From Ohtaekwangia sp036568665 (GTDB taxonomy: Bacteria; Bacteroidota; Bacteroidia; Cytophagales; Cyclobacteriaceae), in contig NZ_DATCSD010000081.1 in assembly GCF_036568665.1 (NCBI RefSeq), positions 10,250 through 74,249 of the forward strand: a stretch of DNA of 64,000 bases, written 5' to 3'. The notes beneath the pieces are model-generated. The model saw nothing but the letters and a program-made list of their open reading frames with translations, searched no databases and was not told where the DNA came from. Below are positions 27,534-37,352 of this stretch, piece by piece; the first letter of the stretch is position 1; each line of letters begins with the position of its first letter. Made by a program: the position numbers and the translations under genes.

Positions 27534-29822
27534 CTATACTTTTGAAAGCGCAGCAATGAGATTTTCTTTCTCTTCAAGCTGCTGCTGTAAAGTCGCTTCG
27601 CGTTGTATAAATTCCTGCACGGTCTGCTCCATCATCGTCTGCTGTGCATTCAGTTGTTGCTCTTTCATTTCGAGCTCTTCAGATTTTGCTTTGCTCTCAT
27701 TCTCACGAATCTTCAGCTTATCGATGGTTTTATTCATCATCTGCTTCTGAGCTTCCAACTGCGCTGATGTGCGTTCGAGCTCGCGCATCCGCTTCGCTTC
27801 GCTTTCCATGGTGGCCTGCAGTTCTTCCATTGTCTGGCGTAGTTCTTCCTCCTGAGCCTGGCTTTCTATCAACAGGCGATCTGCCTCCTGTTTGGCTTGC
27901 ATGATGTCTGTTACATCTTTTGCAAAAACAGCAACTGCTATTATTTCACCTTCTACACCACGCACTGGCACATAGTGCACGATATATACTCTATCGTCAG
28001 CACGGCTCTCTACCTGGAACGACTCACCCGCAAGTGCACGATCATATATAGCCTTGAATCCGTCACCAAACCTGGCAATAAGCGTAAGCAGATTGCTGCC
28101 TATATCCAAGCGCAAGCCTACAGCCTTAAAGCCTTCGAACGCTACGCGGTTATAGCTTAACACGGAATATGATTTATCGAAGGTGATAATGGAATCGGTA
28201 GAAGCATCCATCATCTCACGCAGAAAGCGTTCTTTGTTTTGTGTAGTAGCAAGTATACGCCCCATCTCTTCTTGAGTGGAGGTGAGTTCTTCCATATTCT
28301 GGCGCATCTCTTCTTCCTGTGAGCGCATCTCTTCTGCCTGCTGGCGACTCAATTCCAGCAAGCGCTTCGTCTGTTCATTGTTGCGCGCAGCCGCTACAGC
28401 AGAAGCTATATTTTCGCAAACCTTTACAATAAAATCCTGTTTGTAATTTTTATAGGGATCGAATGAAGCAAGCTCGAGTACGCCATATATAGTTTCATTT
28501 ACCTTGAGCGGCACAATAAAAATACTGCGCGGTGTTGCATACCCCAGCCCGGACGTGATGTGTACATAATCTTCAGGCACCTGTGTCATATATACCGGGC
28601 CGCCTTCTTCCCAGCACTGCCCCACTACACCCTGACCTCTATATATAACGCGCTCTTCAAATTTCTTCTTATCCCACGCATAGCACGATAATAAACGAAG
28701 GTGTTCCTCGTGTGTATCGTTACTATCCTGGCATATAAACAGACCGCCCTGGTTGGAGCCGGTATATTTTACGATGTTACTGATAATGGTATCGCCCAGT
28801 TTTTGAAAATCGTTTTGATTACGAATGATCTCGGCAAAGTCGGCAAGCCCGGCTACCGACCAGTTACGCTGGCGCTCGCCCTCTGCATTGCGCTTCAGGT
28901 TCTCACGCATATCCAGCAGTGCTTTACCCATTGTATCTTTGTCACTCAGCAACGTAAAGGTTGTGTTGGTATAGTTACCATTACCTATCTCCTCGGCAAA
29001 CACCAGTTTCTCGCGCATACCTCTCATCAAAGCTTTTATAGCCTTCATGATTTGACCAATCTCGTCTTTGCGCTCTTTGAATTTTATTTCAATCATGTTG
29101 CCCTCTCCGATCTGTAGGATTATGTCTTTGAGGTACACGATAGGTCGAACCACTTTCTCTACGGTGAAATAGTAGGATATGATTGATGCTGCTATAAATA
29201 ACAACACCATTGCTACCAACGTTAACACGATCAATCCCCGATTCTCTTTTTTGGTTAATTGCGCGGCTGCAATTCTGCTCTTCTGAATCAGTATACTTTT
29301 CTCCAGTCTGTTCTCAGTATTCTTAATAGCGGGTGTAATGTTCTTGTCGATAATACGCAGGGCTTTGTCCATGGATGCCGATGAGTATGACGTGTCGGAC
29401 TTCAATATCTCCATAACTTCATTCTGCGCCAGCAATGCTTTCTGCACACCTTCCAACAGATCATCCACACCGGTTTTCAGGGAGGCGTCATCTGATTCGG
29501 AAGTGATCTTTTCCAACGTGCGCTTCAGTGCCAGAAATTCTGTTTTATGTATATCTACCAGTGCCTGCTTATCCTGCGGATTGGGTTGAAACGCCCAGCG
29601 GTTGGTTAATCGCAGCGAATTATACTGCAGCGCATTGAGATCTTTCAACGCCAGGTATATGGGCCAGTTAACATGCTGCACTTCATAGTCGAGCCGCTCA
29701 TTCCTCTCCAAAGCACTATAACAGAACCAGGCTGCCGACACTGCCACCAATGCAATGAACATGTAGCCTACAGACATTTGTCTGGATAGAGTAAATTTGA
29801 TTTTCATTCGCCCGGAAATCAT
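27534..29822 (-). CDS. Membrane sensor: 4-helix bundle, HAMP, GAF, PAS and coiled coil, no kinase domain
   Basis: 762 residues; ATG at 29805-29807 is an alternative start. TM1 (about 15-37), extracytoplasmic helical domain (about 40-195), TM2 (about 198-225), HAMP (VRPIVYLKDIILQIGEGN onward, about 226-285), GAF (about 340-475, with SNQGGLFICQD and GVVGQCWEEGG), coiled coil (EEMRSQEEEMRQNMEELTSTQ), PAS (about 530-640), then over 100 residues of coiled coil to the C-terminus. No HisKA/HATPase_c and no chemoreceptor hairpin tip were found. It heads the cluster with three SpoIIAA-like genes directly downstream. Confidence 0.84.
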   Translation of the reverse strand: MISGRMKIKFTLSRQMSVGYMFIALVAVSAAWFCYSALERNERLDYEVQHVNWPIYLALKDLNALQYNSLRLTNRWAFQPNPQDKQALVDIHKTEFLALKRTLEKITSESDDASLKTGVDDLLEGVQKALLAQNEVMEILKSDTSYSSASMDKALRIIDKNITPAIKNTENRLEKSILIQKSRIAAAQLTKKENRGLIVLTLVAMVLLFIAASIISYYFTVEKVVRPIVYLKDIILQIGEGNMIEIKFKERKDEIGQIMKAIKALMRGMREKLVFAEEIGNGNYTNTTFTLLSDKDTMGKALLDMRENLKRNAEGERQRNWSVAGLADFAEIIRNQNDFQKLGDTIISNIVKYTGSNQGGLFICQDSNDTHEEHLRLLSCYAWDKKKFEERVIYRGQGVVGQCWEEGGPVYMTQVPEDYVHITSGLGYATPRSIFIVPLKVNETIYGVLELASFDPYKNYKQDFIVKVCENIASAVAAARNNEQTKRLLELSRQQAEEMRSQEEEMRQNMEELTSTQEEMGRILATTQNKERFLREMMDASTDSIITFDKSYSVLSYNRVAFEGFKAVGLRLDIGSNLLTLIARFGDGFKAIYDRALAGESFQVESRADDRVYIVHYVPVRGVEGEIIAVAVFAKDVTDIMQAKQEADRLLIESQAQEEELRQTMEELQATMESEAKRMRELERTSAQLEAQKQMMNKTIDKLKIRENESKAKSEELEMKEQQLNAQQTMMEQTVQEFIQREATLQQQLEEKENLIAALSKV

Positions 29823-29981
29823 ACTATATATGTTAAACCAGTTGCCTGGTCAGATTAAAGAAACTATACAGCAAAAGTAAATCTGCGGTATACATTCAGT
29901 TGTCTGGTTTAATGCTTACTTGGGTGTTGATATTTACTGAAAATTACCTCCGTATAAATACTTAGAAGCCACTCTCCTATA

Positions 29982-32690
29982 TCAACCTGCTTTATTACCG
30001 GAAAGAAATTTTCGCAGCAGCTTCTCTACAGGATATACCATTAATGCGATTACGGCCTGCACAAAGAAGTTCACAACGGGTGAGGTATCGGTCGCCCAAT
30101 AACCTGCTGCCAGATTCTGTATCAGTTCGATGATGAGTATCAACGTGAGAAATGTAAGCACGCGCGAAAGGAACGCATAGCGATTTTCTTTTCGGTTAAG
30201 GCGAAATGTGATCAGCAGTAATGATCCGAAGAAGAGTATCTCCAGCGAATAGAACCAGGACGTTTTCCAGTAAGGTGGCACTACCTTAAAATGAATGATA
30301 TGCTCTTCGGAGGTTTCACCCAACGCATCCCGTATACGCACGTGCAGATCGTACGGCCCGGCAGGTAAAAGCTGATAGGATAACGAAGCATCCGGAGTCC
30401 AGTCCGTCCATCGATCTGATAATCCGTCCAGTTTATACTGGTATTGAATGCCCAGCAAGCCGAGATAATCCGGATGTATAAAATCAAACGCAAGCGAGCT
30501 GTCGTCCTGCTCTACTTTCAGATCACTTACCGGCAATAGTTTCCCATCTTTACTGCGCACCTGTTTCAACAGCACTTTGTGCAGCGAATGTTGTCCGCTA
30601 TAGGCTTGTGGTGCAATCTTATATAGTTCATTCGTGCCGGTAGTTACCCAGAACTGTCCGTCATGTTGCGCATAGAGTGATTTGATCTGCTTGAAAAATC
30701 CTAACACATTCAACCCGTCATGCGGTATAGTCTGGTCAGACAAACACGTCCATTGTGCATTATGATATACCCAGATATTTTCGTTACTCAGAATTACCCG
30801 TTCAATTTTACCAAGCTGCTTTCGTATTTCACGATCGTGCAGCAGAATATTACGGCCCGGGTCGAAGTAAAAGCAATCGTGCGAAGCAATGAAATATACT
30901 TTGCCGTTGTGAAGAAATGAGTATACATTATCGTTGTAAGGATTTTCAATGCGCAGTGTACTGAATTTGCTATAGGCGTGCGCACTGTCTTGCTTTAGCC
31001 TATAGATGGCGTTTCTACCGCTTAACCATATCTCACTCGCAAGCCCGTTGTTGATGTGCACAACTTCATCGTCAATGGCGCGCGAAGCATGCAGGCTCCA
31101 GGAAGAGGAAGAGTTCTTCAAAAATATCTTAACAATATGACTGGCGGTAAAGGACACAATCTCACCAGTATCCTCATTGCAGGCAAAAGCCAGTGTGTGT
31201 TCGCCATCGATCTTTACGGCTTTTCCTTCGTGTACTTCGTATAGCCCGCCACTTCCACCGGCAATGATACTATTCTTGCATAGCTTCAGGCTCGGGCTTT
31301 TGCCGCTATAGCCCGCCACAGGTCTATAGCGATAGCGTGCCACACGCAGATCCGGGTTTTGTTCAAGTGCTGCCTGGCGCGATCGCACCACCATACGACT
31401 GTGAAAATCATTGGCATCTTTTTTCAATGCTACAGTTTCCACCACAGGTGCCTGTGCCGCTTCCCGTTTCTTCCTGCTGCGAAGAAAGGCAAATCGCTTA
31501 CGCTTTGTTTTCTCTGCAGGTGCTGATTCTGCTGGCTTAACGGATTGAACAGCCACCTGCTTCGATGTCGGTATATTTCGCTTCACGGCTGTGTGTGTTA
31601 TAGTCACAGGAGCATCTTTCACTGTTTCCAGAAAATATAGCCCGGTGCTGGTGCCTATATATACTGTGCTTTCAAAAGGCATTACGGATAGCAGGTTTCC
31701 TTCCAGCCCGGAAAAATTGGAATAACAACGAAACGGTAACGCAGGTGCTACACGCGTAAAGCCATATACGTGAGCAACCCATATACCCATATCACGGTCT
31801 ATACCCAAAGTATATACTTCATTATCGGGTAAGCCGGTGTGGAAGTTCACGATCTTATCCAGCGCACCGGTAGCTTTGAGAAATACTACGCCACCCCGCA
31901 GGGTGCCAATCGCCAGCAGGTCTTTGTTTACCCAACGGCACGAGGTAAGTTCTGATTTCTCTATATACCCACTGTCGCCTGCGTTAACCCGTATAGCATT
32001 ACCATTGCGCAGCCAGTATAATTCATTTTTGTGCGTACCCACCAGCGATACTCCGTTATTCTCCGGGCTCTCGGTTGCAAATACGATCCAGGCATCAGCC
32101 GGTAAACCGGTATCAACAGGTATTAGTTGTTGCCGGCGGATCGTATAGAAAGATTTATTCTGTGTTTGTAAAACCAGCTTGCCCGTCAGAAAAAACATAT
32201 TAACAAAATGATCATCCTCCGGAGATGCTATTTTACTTACCGAGCGCTTTGCCTGCCGGTAAACATATAGCTCTTCACTGCCGAGAAATAAAATACTATC
32301 GCCCAGTTGTTCAATGCGGAAAACACCTTCAGGGTTTACTTTGCCGGGTAAAGCTATATATTGAGCTGTAGATAACCCCATGGTATACTGAAGATAGCCG
32401 AAACCCATTTTGCCGGCTACATATACCTGGTTCTGCGAAGTTACGAGTATATCATATACCGAACCGGGGCACGACACAAGATCCCACGTGCGGCCATCGT
32501 ATCGCAGCACGCCATTTTTATTGGCAACATATATAAGACCATTGTTGTCTTGCTCAATAGCAAAGTTCTCGGTATCGAAACGGTTATTATCGTAGGGATG
32601 CTGTGTTAAAAAATAGTCACCCTCCTGTGCCAGGACTGTAAGACGATTTACGATCAAAAAGATCAGGAGTATAATTCCCTGCCGCTTCAT
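29982..32690 (-). CDS. Two-component-regulator-type propeller protein with Y_Y_Y domain and three C-terminal membrane segments
   Basis: 902 residues. Signal peptide (MKRQGIILLIFLIVNRLTVLAQ), then beta-propeller repeats of the type in hybrid two-component sensors (NGLIYVANKNGVLRYDG, NEVYTLGIDRDMGIWVAHVYGF), then a Y_Y_Y domain (about 735-800, YQYKLDGLSDRWTDW and PAGPYDLHVRIRD). In Bacteroidota sensors a TM helix and a kinase follow; here there are three hydrophobic segments (about 808-827, 842-865, 873-895) and the protein ends. A basic, Lys/Arg-rich insertion (about 395-415, KTKRKRFAFLRSRKKREAAQ) interrupts the propeller. It probably signals by contact with another membrane protein. Confidence 0.8.
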   Translation of the reverse strand: MKRQGIILLIFLIVNRLTVLAQEGDYFLTQHPYDNNRFDTENFAIEQDNNGLIYVANKNGVLRYDGRTWDLVSCPGSVYDILVTSQNQVYVAGKMGFGYLQYTMGLSTAQYIALPGKVNPEGVFRIEQLGDSILFLGSEELYVYRQAKRSVSKIASPEDDHFVNMFFLTGKLVLQTQNKSFYTIRRQQLIPVDTGLPADAWIVFATESPENNGVSLVGTHKNELYWLRNGNAIRVNAGDSGYIEKSELTSCRWVNKDLLAIGTLRGGVVFLKATGALDKIVNFHTGLPDNEVYTLGIDRDMGIWVAHVYGFTRVAPALPFRCYSNFSGLEGNLLSVMPFESTVYIGTSTGLYFLETVKDAPVTITHTAVKRNIPTSKQVAVQSVKPAESAPAEKTKRKRFAFLRSRKKREAAQAPVVETVALKKDANDFHSRMVVRSRQAALEQNPDLRVARYRYRPVAGYSGKSPSLKLCKNSIIAGGSGGLYEVHEGKAVKIDGEHTLAFACNEDTGEIVSFTASHIVKIFLKNSSSSWSLHASRAIDDEVVHINNGLASEIWLSGRNAIYRLKQDSAHAYSKFSTLRIENPYNDNVYSFLHNGKVYFIASHDCFYFDPGRNILLHDREIRKQLGKIERVILSNENIWVYHNAQWTCLSDQTIPHDGLNVLGFFKQIKSLYAQHDGQFWVTTGTNELYKIAPQAYSGQHSLHKVLLKQVRSKDGKLLPVSDLKVEQDDSSLAFDFIHPDYLGLLGIQYQYKLDGLSDRWTDWTPDASLSYQLLPAGPYDLHVRIRDALGETSEEHIIHFKVVPPYWKTSWFYSLEILFFGSLLLITFRLNRKENRYAFLSRVLTFLTLILIIELIQNLAAGYWATDTSPVVNFFVQAVIALMVYPVEKLLRKFLSGNKAG

Positions 32691-33131
32691 TTTCTTTCGG
32701 GTTCAACGCTTCCCCGGAAAATCTTTTCAGAACAAGCAGCCGAGGCCAACGGTTGCTCTTACTTGCGACAGCCCAGGTTGCTGTAATGCCAAATGTAGCG
32801 GGTGTTCGAATACTTCATCCTCTGCAATATTCATGACTGCATGCTGTACTTATTACCGAACACAGTGTCTGTAATTTTACGGAGTCTTTTATACGCTGTA
32901 TATATGCGTTTCAACGTAAGCGCTGGACTTCGATTTTTAATGCAGTGCGGCAGCGGCAGAAAAAAAATCAACAGCGTCAACGCTTGGATAAAAGAATAAA
33001 GACCGTTATCTTAATTACAGATTCTTTGATCCCTCTGATCATGTTGATCTTTTAGTCGCGCCAGAAAGATCTATAGGTTGGCTTAGGTGTAAATACGTGC
33101 TGGCGGAAGATGTATAATTTGTGCTATAGTC
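32691..33131. other. Intergenic region between divergent sensor genes
   Basis: 441 bp separating the propeller protein (minus) from the PAS kinase (plus); promoters for both should lie here. Just before the kinase start, GGTTGGC (about 33075-33081) and TATAATTTG (about 33113-33121) could be a -33/-7 pair with slightly wrong spacing. No credible ORF, repeat or strong hairpin was seen. Confidence 0.35.
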
Positions 33132-34991
33132 ATGACCGATTCGTTTGCTACTAAATTACCGGGCGAAAAAGAAGCTATCCTGGCAGCGCTTGTGGAGCAT
33201 GCCGCCGATGCTATTATGAGCAAGACCCTGGAGGGCATCATAACAAGCTGGAACTTCGGAGCCCAAAAACTGTTGGGCTACACGCAGAACGATGTAATTG
33301 GTAAACCTATAACCAGTATCATTCCTGCCGAACGCCACCATGAAGAACAGGAAATTATAGAGCGCATTAAACGCGGGGAAAGTATAGATCATTACGAAAC
33401 AGAACGCATACATAAGAATGGAAGCTCTATATATCTGTCGGTAACATTATCACCGATCCGGAATACAGCAGGAGAAGTTATCGGTATATCTGCCATTGCG
33501 CGCGATTTTACACGCCATCGAAAATCAAGAGAAACATTCAAGTCGTTACTGGAATCTGCACCCGATGCCATGATCATTGTGGGACGTGATGGAAAAATAC
33601 AGATGGTAAATGCGCAAACCGAAAAGATATTTCAATATCACCGCAATGAAATATATAATAAAAATGTGGAGATACTCATACCCGATCGGTTTCACAAACA
33701 CCATCCGCAGCATCGGGATGGATTCTTTCACGATCCGCGTATACGCGGCATGGGTATAGGCCTGGAATTGTATGGTAAACGAAAAGACGGAAGTGAATTT
33801 CCGGTGGAGATAAGTCTGAGTCCGCTGGAGACTGCCGAAGGAACCCTGGCGCTTGCCGCTATACGCGATATAACCGAGCGAAAAAAATCAGAAGAAAAAT
33901 TTAAAGGCCTGCTGGAGTCTGCCCCCGATGCCATGGTTATTGTTGGCCAGGATGGAACGATACAAATGGTAAATGCACAAACGAAGAATATATTTCAGTA
34001 TGAACGTGCCGAGATAGAAGGAAAAGAAATAGAAGTGCTTATACCCGATCGATTTCACGCGGCACATCCGGATCACCGGAAAAAATTCTTTCGCGATCCC
34101 CGTGTTCGTGGCATGGGCATAGGCCTCGAGTTATATGGTAAACGAAAAGACGGCAGCGAGTTTCCCATAGAAATAAGTCTTAGTCCGTTGGAAACAGAAG
34201 AAGGCACGCTGGCGTTAGCAGCCATACGCGACATCACTGAACGTAAAATAGCCGAGCAACGCATTCAGCAATTGAATCGAGAACTGGGCGAACACATTGT
34301 TGAGCTCGAATCATTTTCATATTCTGTGTCGCACGATCTGCGCGCTCCGTTGCGCGCTATAGATGGTTTCATTGCTATGTTTCTAAACCGCTTTGAAACG
34401 GTAGACGAAGAAGGTAAACGCCTGCTGGGAAATATACGGAGGAATGTTACCAAGATGGGTAACCTGATCGATGATCTGCTCACGCTTTCGCGCATTGGCA
34501 TGAAAGATATTCAGATCGCATCCGTTGATATGAACAAACTCGTGCACTCGGTACTCGATGAGCTGAAAGAGACGCGAGGTCTGACACAACTGGATATACA
34601 TGAGTTGCCTGTAGCAGAAGCCGATATAGCATTGATGAAACAAGTATATCTCAATCTTATTTCAAATGCCTTTAAATATTCATCTAAAAAAGAATCACCA
34701 CGTGTTACGATCGGATGTATACCGCAGCATGACGAAATACATTACTATATAAAAGATAACGGCGTTGGGTTCGACATGGAGTTTTACAATAAGTTGTTTG
34801 GTGTATTTCAGCGACTGCACAATCCGCAGGAATACCAGGGAACCGGTGTTGGGCTTGCTATTGTGAAACGTATTATTGCGCGGCATGGCGGGCACGTATG
34901 GGCAGAAGGAAAAGAAGGCGAAGGCGCGATTTTTTACTTCTCGTTAAAAAACTCAAATCATACTAATCACACAACCCATGGAACAAGCTGA
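33132..34991 (+). CDS. Triple-PAS sensor histidine kinase
   Basis: 619 residues, no membrane segment. PAS1 (about 15-130), PAS2 (about 135-252), PAS3 (about 256-375), then HisKA with His401 in YSVSHDLRAPLRAI and HATPase_c with LISNAFKY, KDNGVGFDM and GTGVGLAIV. PAS2 and PAS3 are near-duplicates (both have LLESAPDAM, QMVNAQT, LIPDRFH and GMGIGLELYGKRKDGSEFP), the mark of a tandem duplication. It overlaps the response regulator at 34978 by 14 nt, so that regulator is the probable cognate partner. Confidence 0.94.
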   Translation: MTDSFATKLPGEKEAILAALVEHAADAIMSKTLEGIITSWNFGAQKLLGYTQNDVIGKPITSIIPAERHHEEQEIIERIKRGESIDHYETERIHKNGSSIYLSVTLSPIRNTAGEVIGISAIARDFTRHRKSRETFKSLLESAPDAMIIVGRDGKIQMVNAQTEKIFQYHRNEIYNKNVEILIPDRFHKHHPQHRDGFFHDPRIRGMGIGLELYGKRKDGSEFPVEISLSPLETAEGTLALAAIRDITERKKSEEKFKGLLESAPDAMVIVGQDGTIQMVNAQTKNIFQYERAEIEGKEIEVLIPDRFHAAHPDHRKKFFRDPRVRGMGIGLELYGKRKDGSEFPIEISLSPLETEEGTLALAAIRDITERKIAEQRIQQLNRELGEHIVELESFSYSVSHDLRAPLRAIDGFIAMFLNRFETVDEEGKRLLGNIRRNVTKMGNLIDDLLTLSRIGMKDIQIASVDMNKLVHSVLDELKETRGLTQLDIHELPVAEADIALMKQVYLNLISNAFKYSSKKESPRVTIGCIPQHDEIHYYIKDNGVGFDMEFYNKLFGVFQRLHNPQEYQGTGVGLAIVKRIIARHGGHVWAEGKEGEGAIFYFSLKNSNHTNHTTHGTS

Positions 34992-35430
34992 TCGCGTTGA
35001 AATACTATTAGTGGAAGATAACCCGGACGATGCCGAGCTTACCATTTATGCCTTGAAGCAAGGCGACAAGAATATAAATTTTCTTCACCTGGCAGATGGT
35101 GTTGATGCATTGAATTTTGTTTTTGCCAAAAAGAGTTATGAGAACAAGCGCGTGCAGAATGATCTGAAACTTGTATTGCTGGATTTGAAATTACCCAAGA
35201 TGGACGGCCTGGAAATTTTGCAACGCATCCGGCAGGACGAACGCACCAAATCCTTACCGGTGGTTATACTTACATCATCGCGTGAAAAGCGCGACATACA
35301 CACTGCGTATAACCTGGGTGTTAACAGTTACGTTGTTAAACCTGTTGAGTTTGAATTTTATGTGCAGGTAGTAAAAACATTAACCATATACTGGAACAGC
35401 ATTAATGAAAAGCCGGTTGGGCAACTCTGA
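34978..35430 (+). CDS. Single-domain response regulator (Rcp1-like)
   Basis: 150 residues, a receiver domain only. VEDNPDDAEL gives the acidic pocket, Asp69 in VLLDLKLPKMDG is the phospho-acceptor, and TSS and the Lys in SYVVKPVEF complete the active site. The insertion between strands (KKSYENKRVQND) is typical of regulators that serve phytochrome- and PAS-type kinases. The start overlaps the upstream kinase by 14 nt and the stop lies 2 nt before the next gene, so it is the middle of a three-gene operon. With no output domain it must act by protein contact or pass phosphate on. Confidence 0.93.
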   Translation: MEQADRVEILLVEDNPDDAELTIYALKQGDKNINFLHLADGVDALNFVFAKKSYENKRVQNDLKLVLLDLKLPKMDGLEILQRIRQDERTKSLPVVILTSSREKRDIHTAYNLGVNSYVVKPVEFEFYVQVVKTLTIYWNSINEKPVGQL

Positions 35431-35432
35431 AC

Positions 35433-37337
35433 ATGAATACAACCCCTGCCACCGAAGCTGACATTCTTTTGGTGGAACATAATGACCAGGATTCTCAACT
35501 GATTACTGAAACACTGATCAGAAACAAGATCCTGAATCCAACGGTACGGCTAAAGGACGGAGGGGAATTGCTGGACCTGTTGTTTTCACGCGGTTCGTAT
35601 GAATTGAAGCCGCTTAAAACACTGCCTAAAGTTATTCTGCTCGATGTAAACCTGCCTACCGTAAGTGGCCTGGAAGTAGTAAAGGAACTTCGTAACAACA
35701 AGCGCACCCGAAATATACCGGTAATGATTTTTACTTCGCAGGAGAGCGACAGTGAAGCGTTTGAACGTTACAAGCTGGGAGTTACAGCCTATATCCACAA
35801 AAAACTTGATCTTGAAAAATTTGAAGAAGCGTTGCTCCAGGTACAGCTATACCTGAAAACGTATCGCATTCTTATACTGGAAGACAACCCCGATGATGCC
35901 GAGTTGTTGCTCTACGAGATCGCCTCATTCAACATACAGCTTGTATCTAAAATAGCGAGCAACAAAGAAGAATATATACAGGCACTCGATACGTTTGATC
36001 CGGACGTGGTGATAGCAGATTTTAATATACCACCCAACTTCAACGCAATACAGGCGATCCGTATACTGCGAAAGAAAAATCCGCGCGTACCCTTTATACT
36101 CATCTCGGGAGGATTGACGGAAGAATTTGCCGCGGGCTGTTTGAGCGAAGGTATAGATGACTATCTGCTTAAATCAAACCTGAAGCGTTTTCCGATCAGT
36201 CTTACCAATATGCTTCGGAAGAAGAAAGCAGAAGATGAAAAAGATCTTGCCGTGCAGTTGCTAAAACAAAGCGAAGAGCGTTATCGTGAAATTATTGAAA
36301 CTGCACAGGAAGGTATATGGGTGCTCGATGCGCATAACCAAACCATCTTTGTAAACAAGCGACTGGCAGAAATGCTGGAATATAGTGAAGGAGAAATGAT
36401 GACCAAATCCTTCTTCCGGTTTATGGATGAAGAAGATCGTGCTACATCCATCGAACATTTTAAAACACTGGGTAAAGGAAAAAAGATACAGCTTGAAATA
36501 AAGCTCAACTCCAAGTCGGGCAAAAAAGTGTGGACGTCTATATCCGGGAACCCGCTCTATGGTAAAGATGGCCACTATACCGGTGCGTTTGGTATGATCA
36601 CTGATATCACGGCATTGAAGACCGTGCAATTCAGTCTCGAATCGAAAGTTACCGAACTCAATGCATTTTTATATCATACTTCGCATGTGCTGCGAGGCCC
36701 GGTATCATCCAGCCGCGGACTGATCAATGTATTGAACATGGTATCGCAGGATACGGAAGAGAAAGAGTTTCTAAAAATGCTGGATGATTGCAATGTAGAA
36801 ATGATAACGATGCTGGAAGAACTCACGCGCATTTCTACGCTATACTATAAGCCGATGCTATCGGAGAAGATTGATTTTCGTGAAGTAGTACAGGATGCGA
36901 TCAACGATCTGCGCGAATACCCAGGGAGTGACAAAACGCATTACTCCATTTTTGTAGATGAGCACATTGATTTTGTTGGCGATCCGTTTGTGCTGCGCCC
37001 TGTCTTTGTATCGTTGTTTAAAAATTCCATTGCCTATTCCAACGATGCACGCGAGTGCCATATCTATATAACAGTAACAAAAAAGAATAAATCAGTGCGG
37101 ATCGATGTGGCCGATAATGGAGATGGTATATCACCGGAGTTTCAGCATCGCGTGTTCGATATGTTTTACCGGGCCCATAAAAAAGCAAGAGGCCCCGGGC
37201 TGGGTCTCTATATTGTAAAGCATATTGCCGAACGGATGCAAGGCCATGTTTCCCTGCGAAGTGAAGCGGGAAAGGGCACAACGGTTACACTATCGGTCCC
37301 TCTATCCTCCAGTACCGCTGCGGCCCCCCTCACTTAA
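35433..37337 (+). CDS. REC-REC-PAS histidine kinase
   Basis: 634 residues, soluble. REC1 (about 8-135) has Asp71 in VILLDVNLP but its acidic pair reads Glu15-His16 (LLVEHNDQD), not Glu-Asp, so Mg2+ binding may be impaired. REC2 (about 143-262) has LEDNPDDAEL, DVVIADFNIP and DDYLLKSN, a normal set. PAS (about 280-395) is followed by a HisKA-like region with His418 in YHTSHVLRGPVSS and HATPase_c (FKNSIAYSN, VADNGDGIS, GPGLGLYIV). The final part of a three-gene operon. Receiver input before a kinase suggests it integrates signals from other kinases. Confidence 0.9.
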   Translation: MNTTPATEADILLVEHNDQDSQLITETLIRNKILNPTVRLKDGGELLDLLFSRGSYELKPLKTLPKVILLDVNLPTVSGLEVVKELRNNKRTRNIPVMIFTSQESDSEAFERYKLGVTAYIHKKLDLEKFEEALLQVQLYLKTYRILILEDNPDDAELLLYEIASFNIQLVSKIASNKEEYIQALDTFDPDVVIADFNIPPNFNAIQAIRILRKKNPRVPFILISGGLTEEFAAGCLSEGIDDYLLKSNLKRFPISLTNMLRKKKAEDEKDLAVQLLKQSEERYREIIETAQEGIWVLDAHNQTIFVNKRLAEMLEYSEGEMMTKSFFRFMDEEDRATSIEHFKTLGKGKKIQLEIKLNSKSGKKVWTSISGNPLYGKDGHYTGAFGMITDITALKTVQFSLESKVTELNAFLYHTSHVLRGPVSSSRGLINVLNMVSQDTEEKEFLKMLDDCNVEMITMLEELTRISTLYYKPMLSEKIDFREVVQDAINDLREYPGSDKTHYSIFVDEHIDFVGDPFVLRPVFVSLFKNSIAYSNDARECHIYITVTKKNKSVRIDVADNGDGISPEFQHRVFDMFYRAHKKARGPGLGLYIVKHIAERMQGHVSLRSEAGKGTTVTLSVPLSSSTAAAPLT

Positions 37338-37352
37338 CATACCAAACTATTT

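Noticed and set aside
24509..29822. Calling the two coiled-coil sensors chemoreceptors
   Set aside because: The conserved CheW-binding hairpin tip is absent and no Che genes are nearby.
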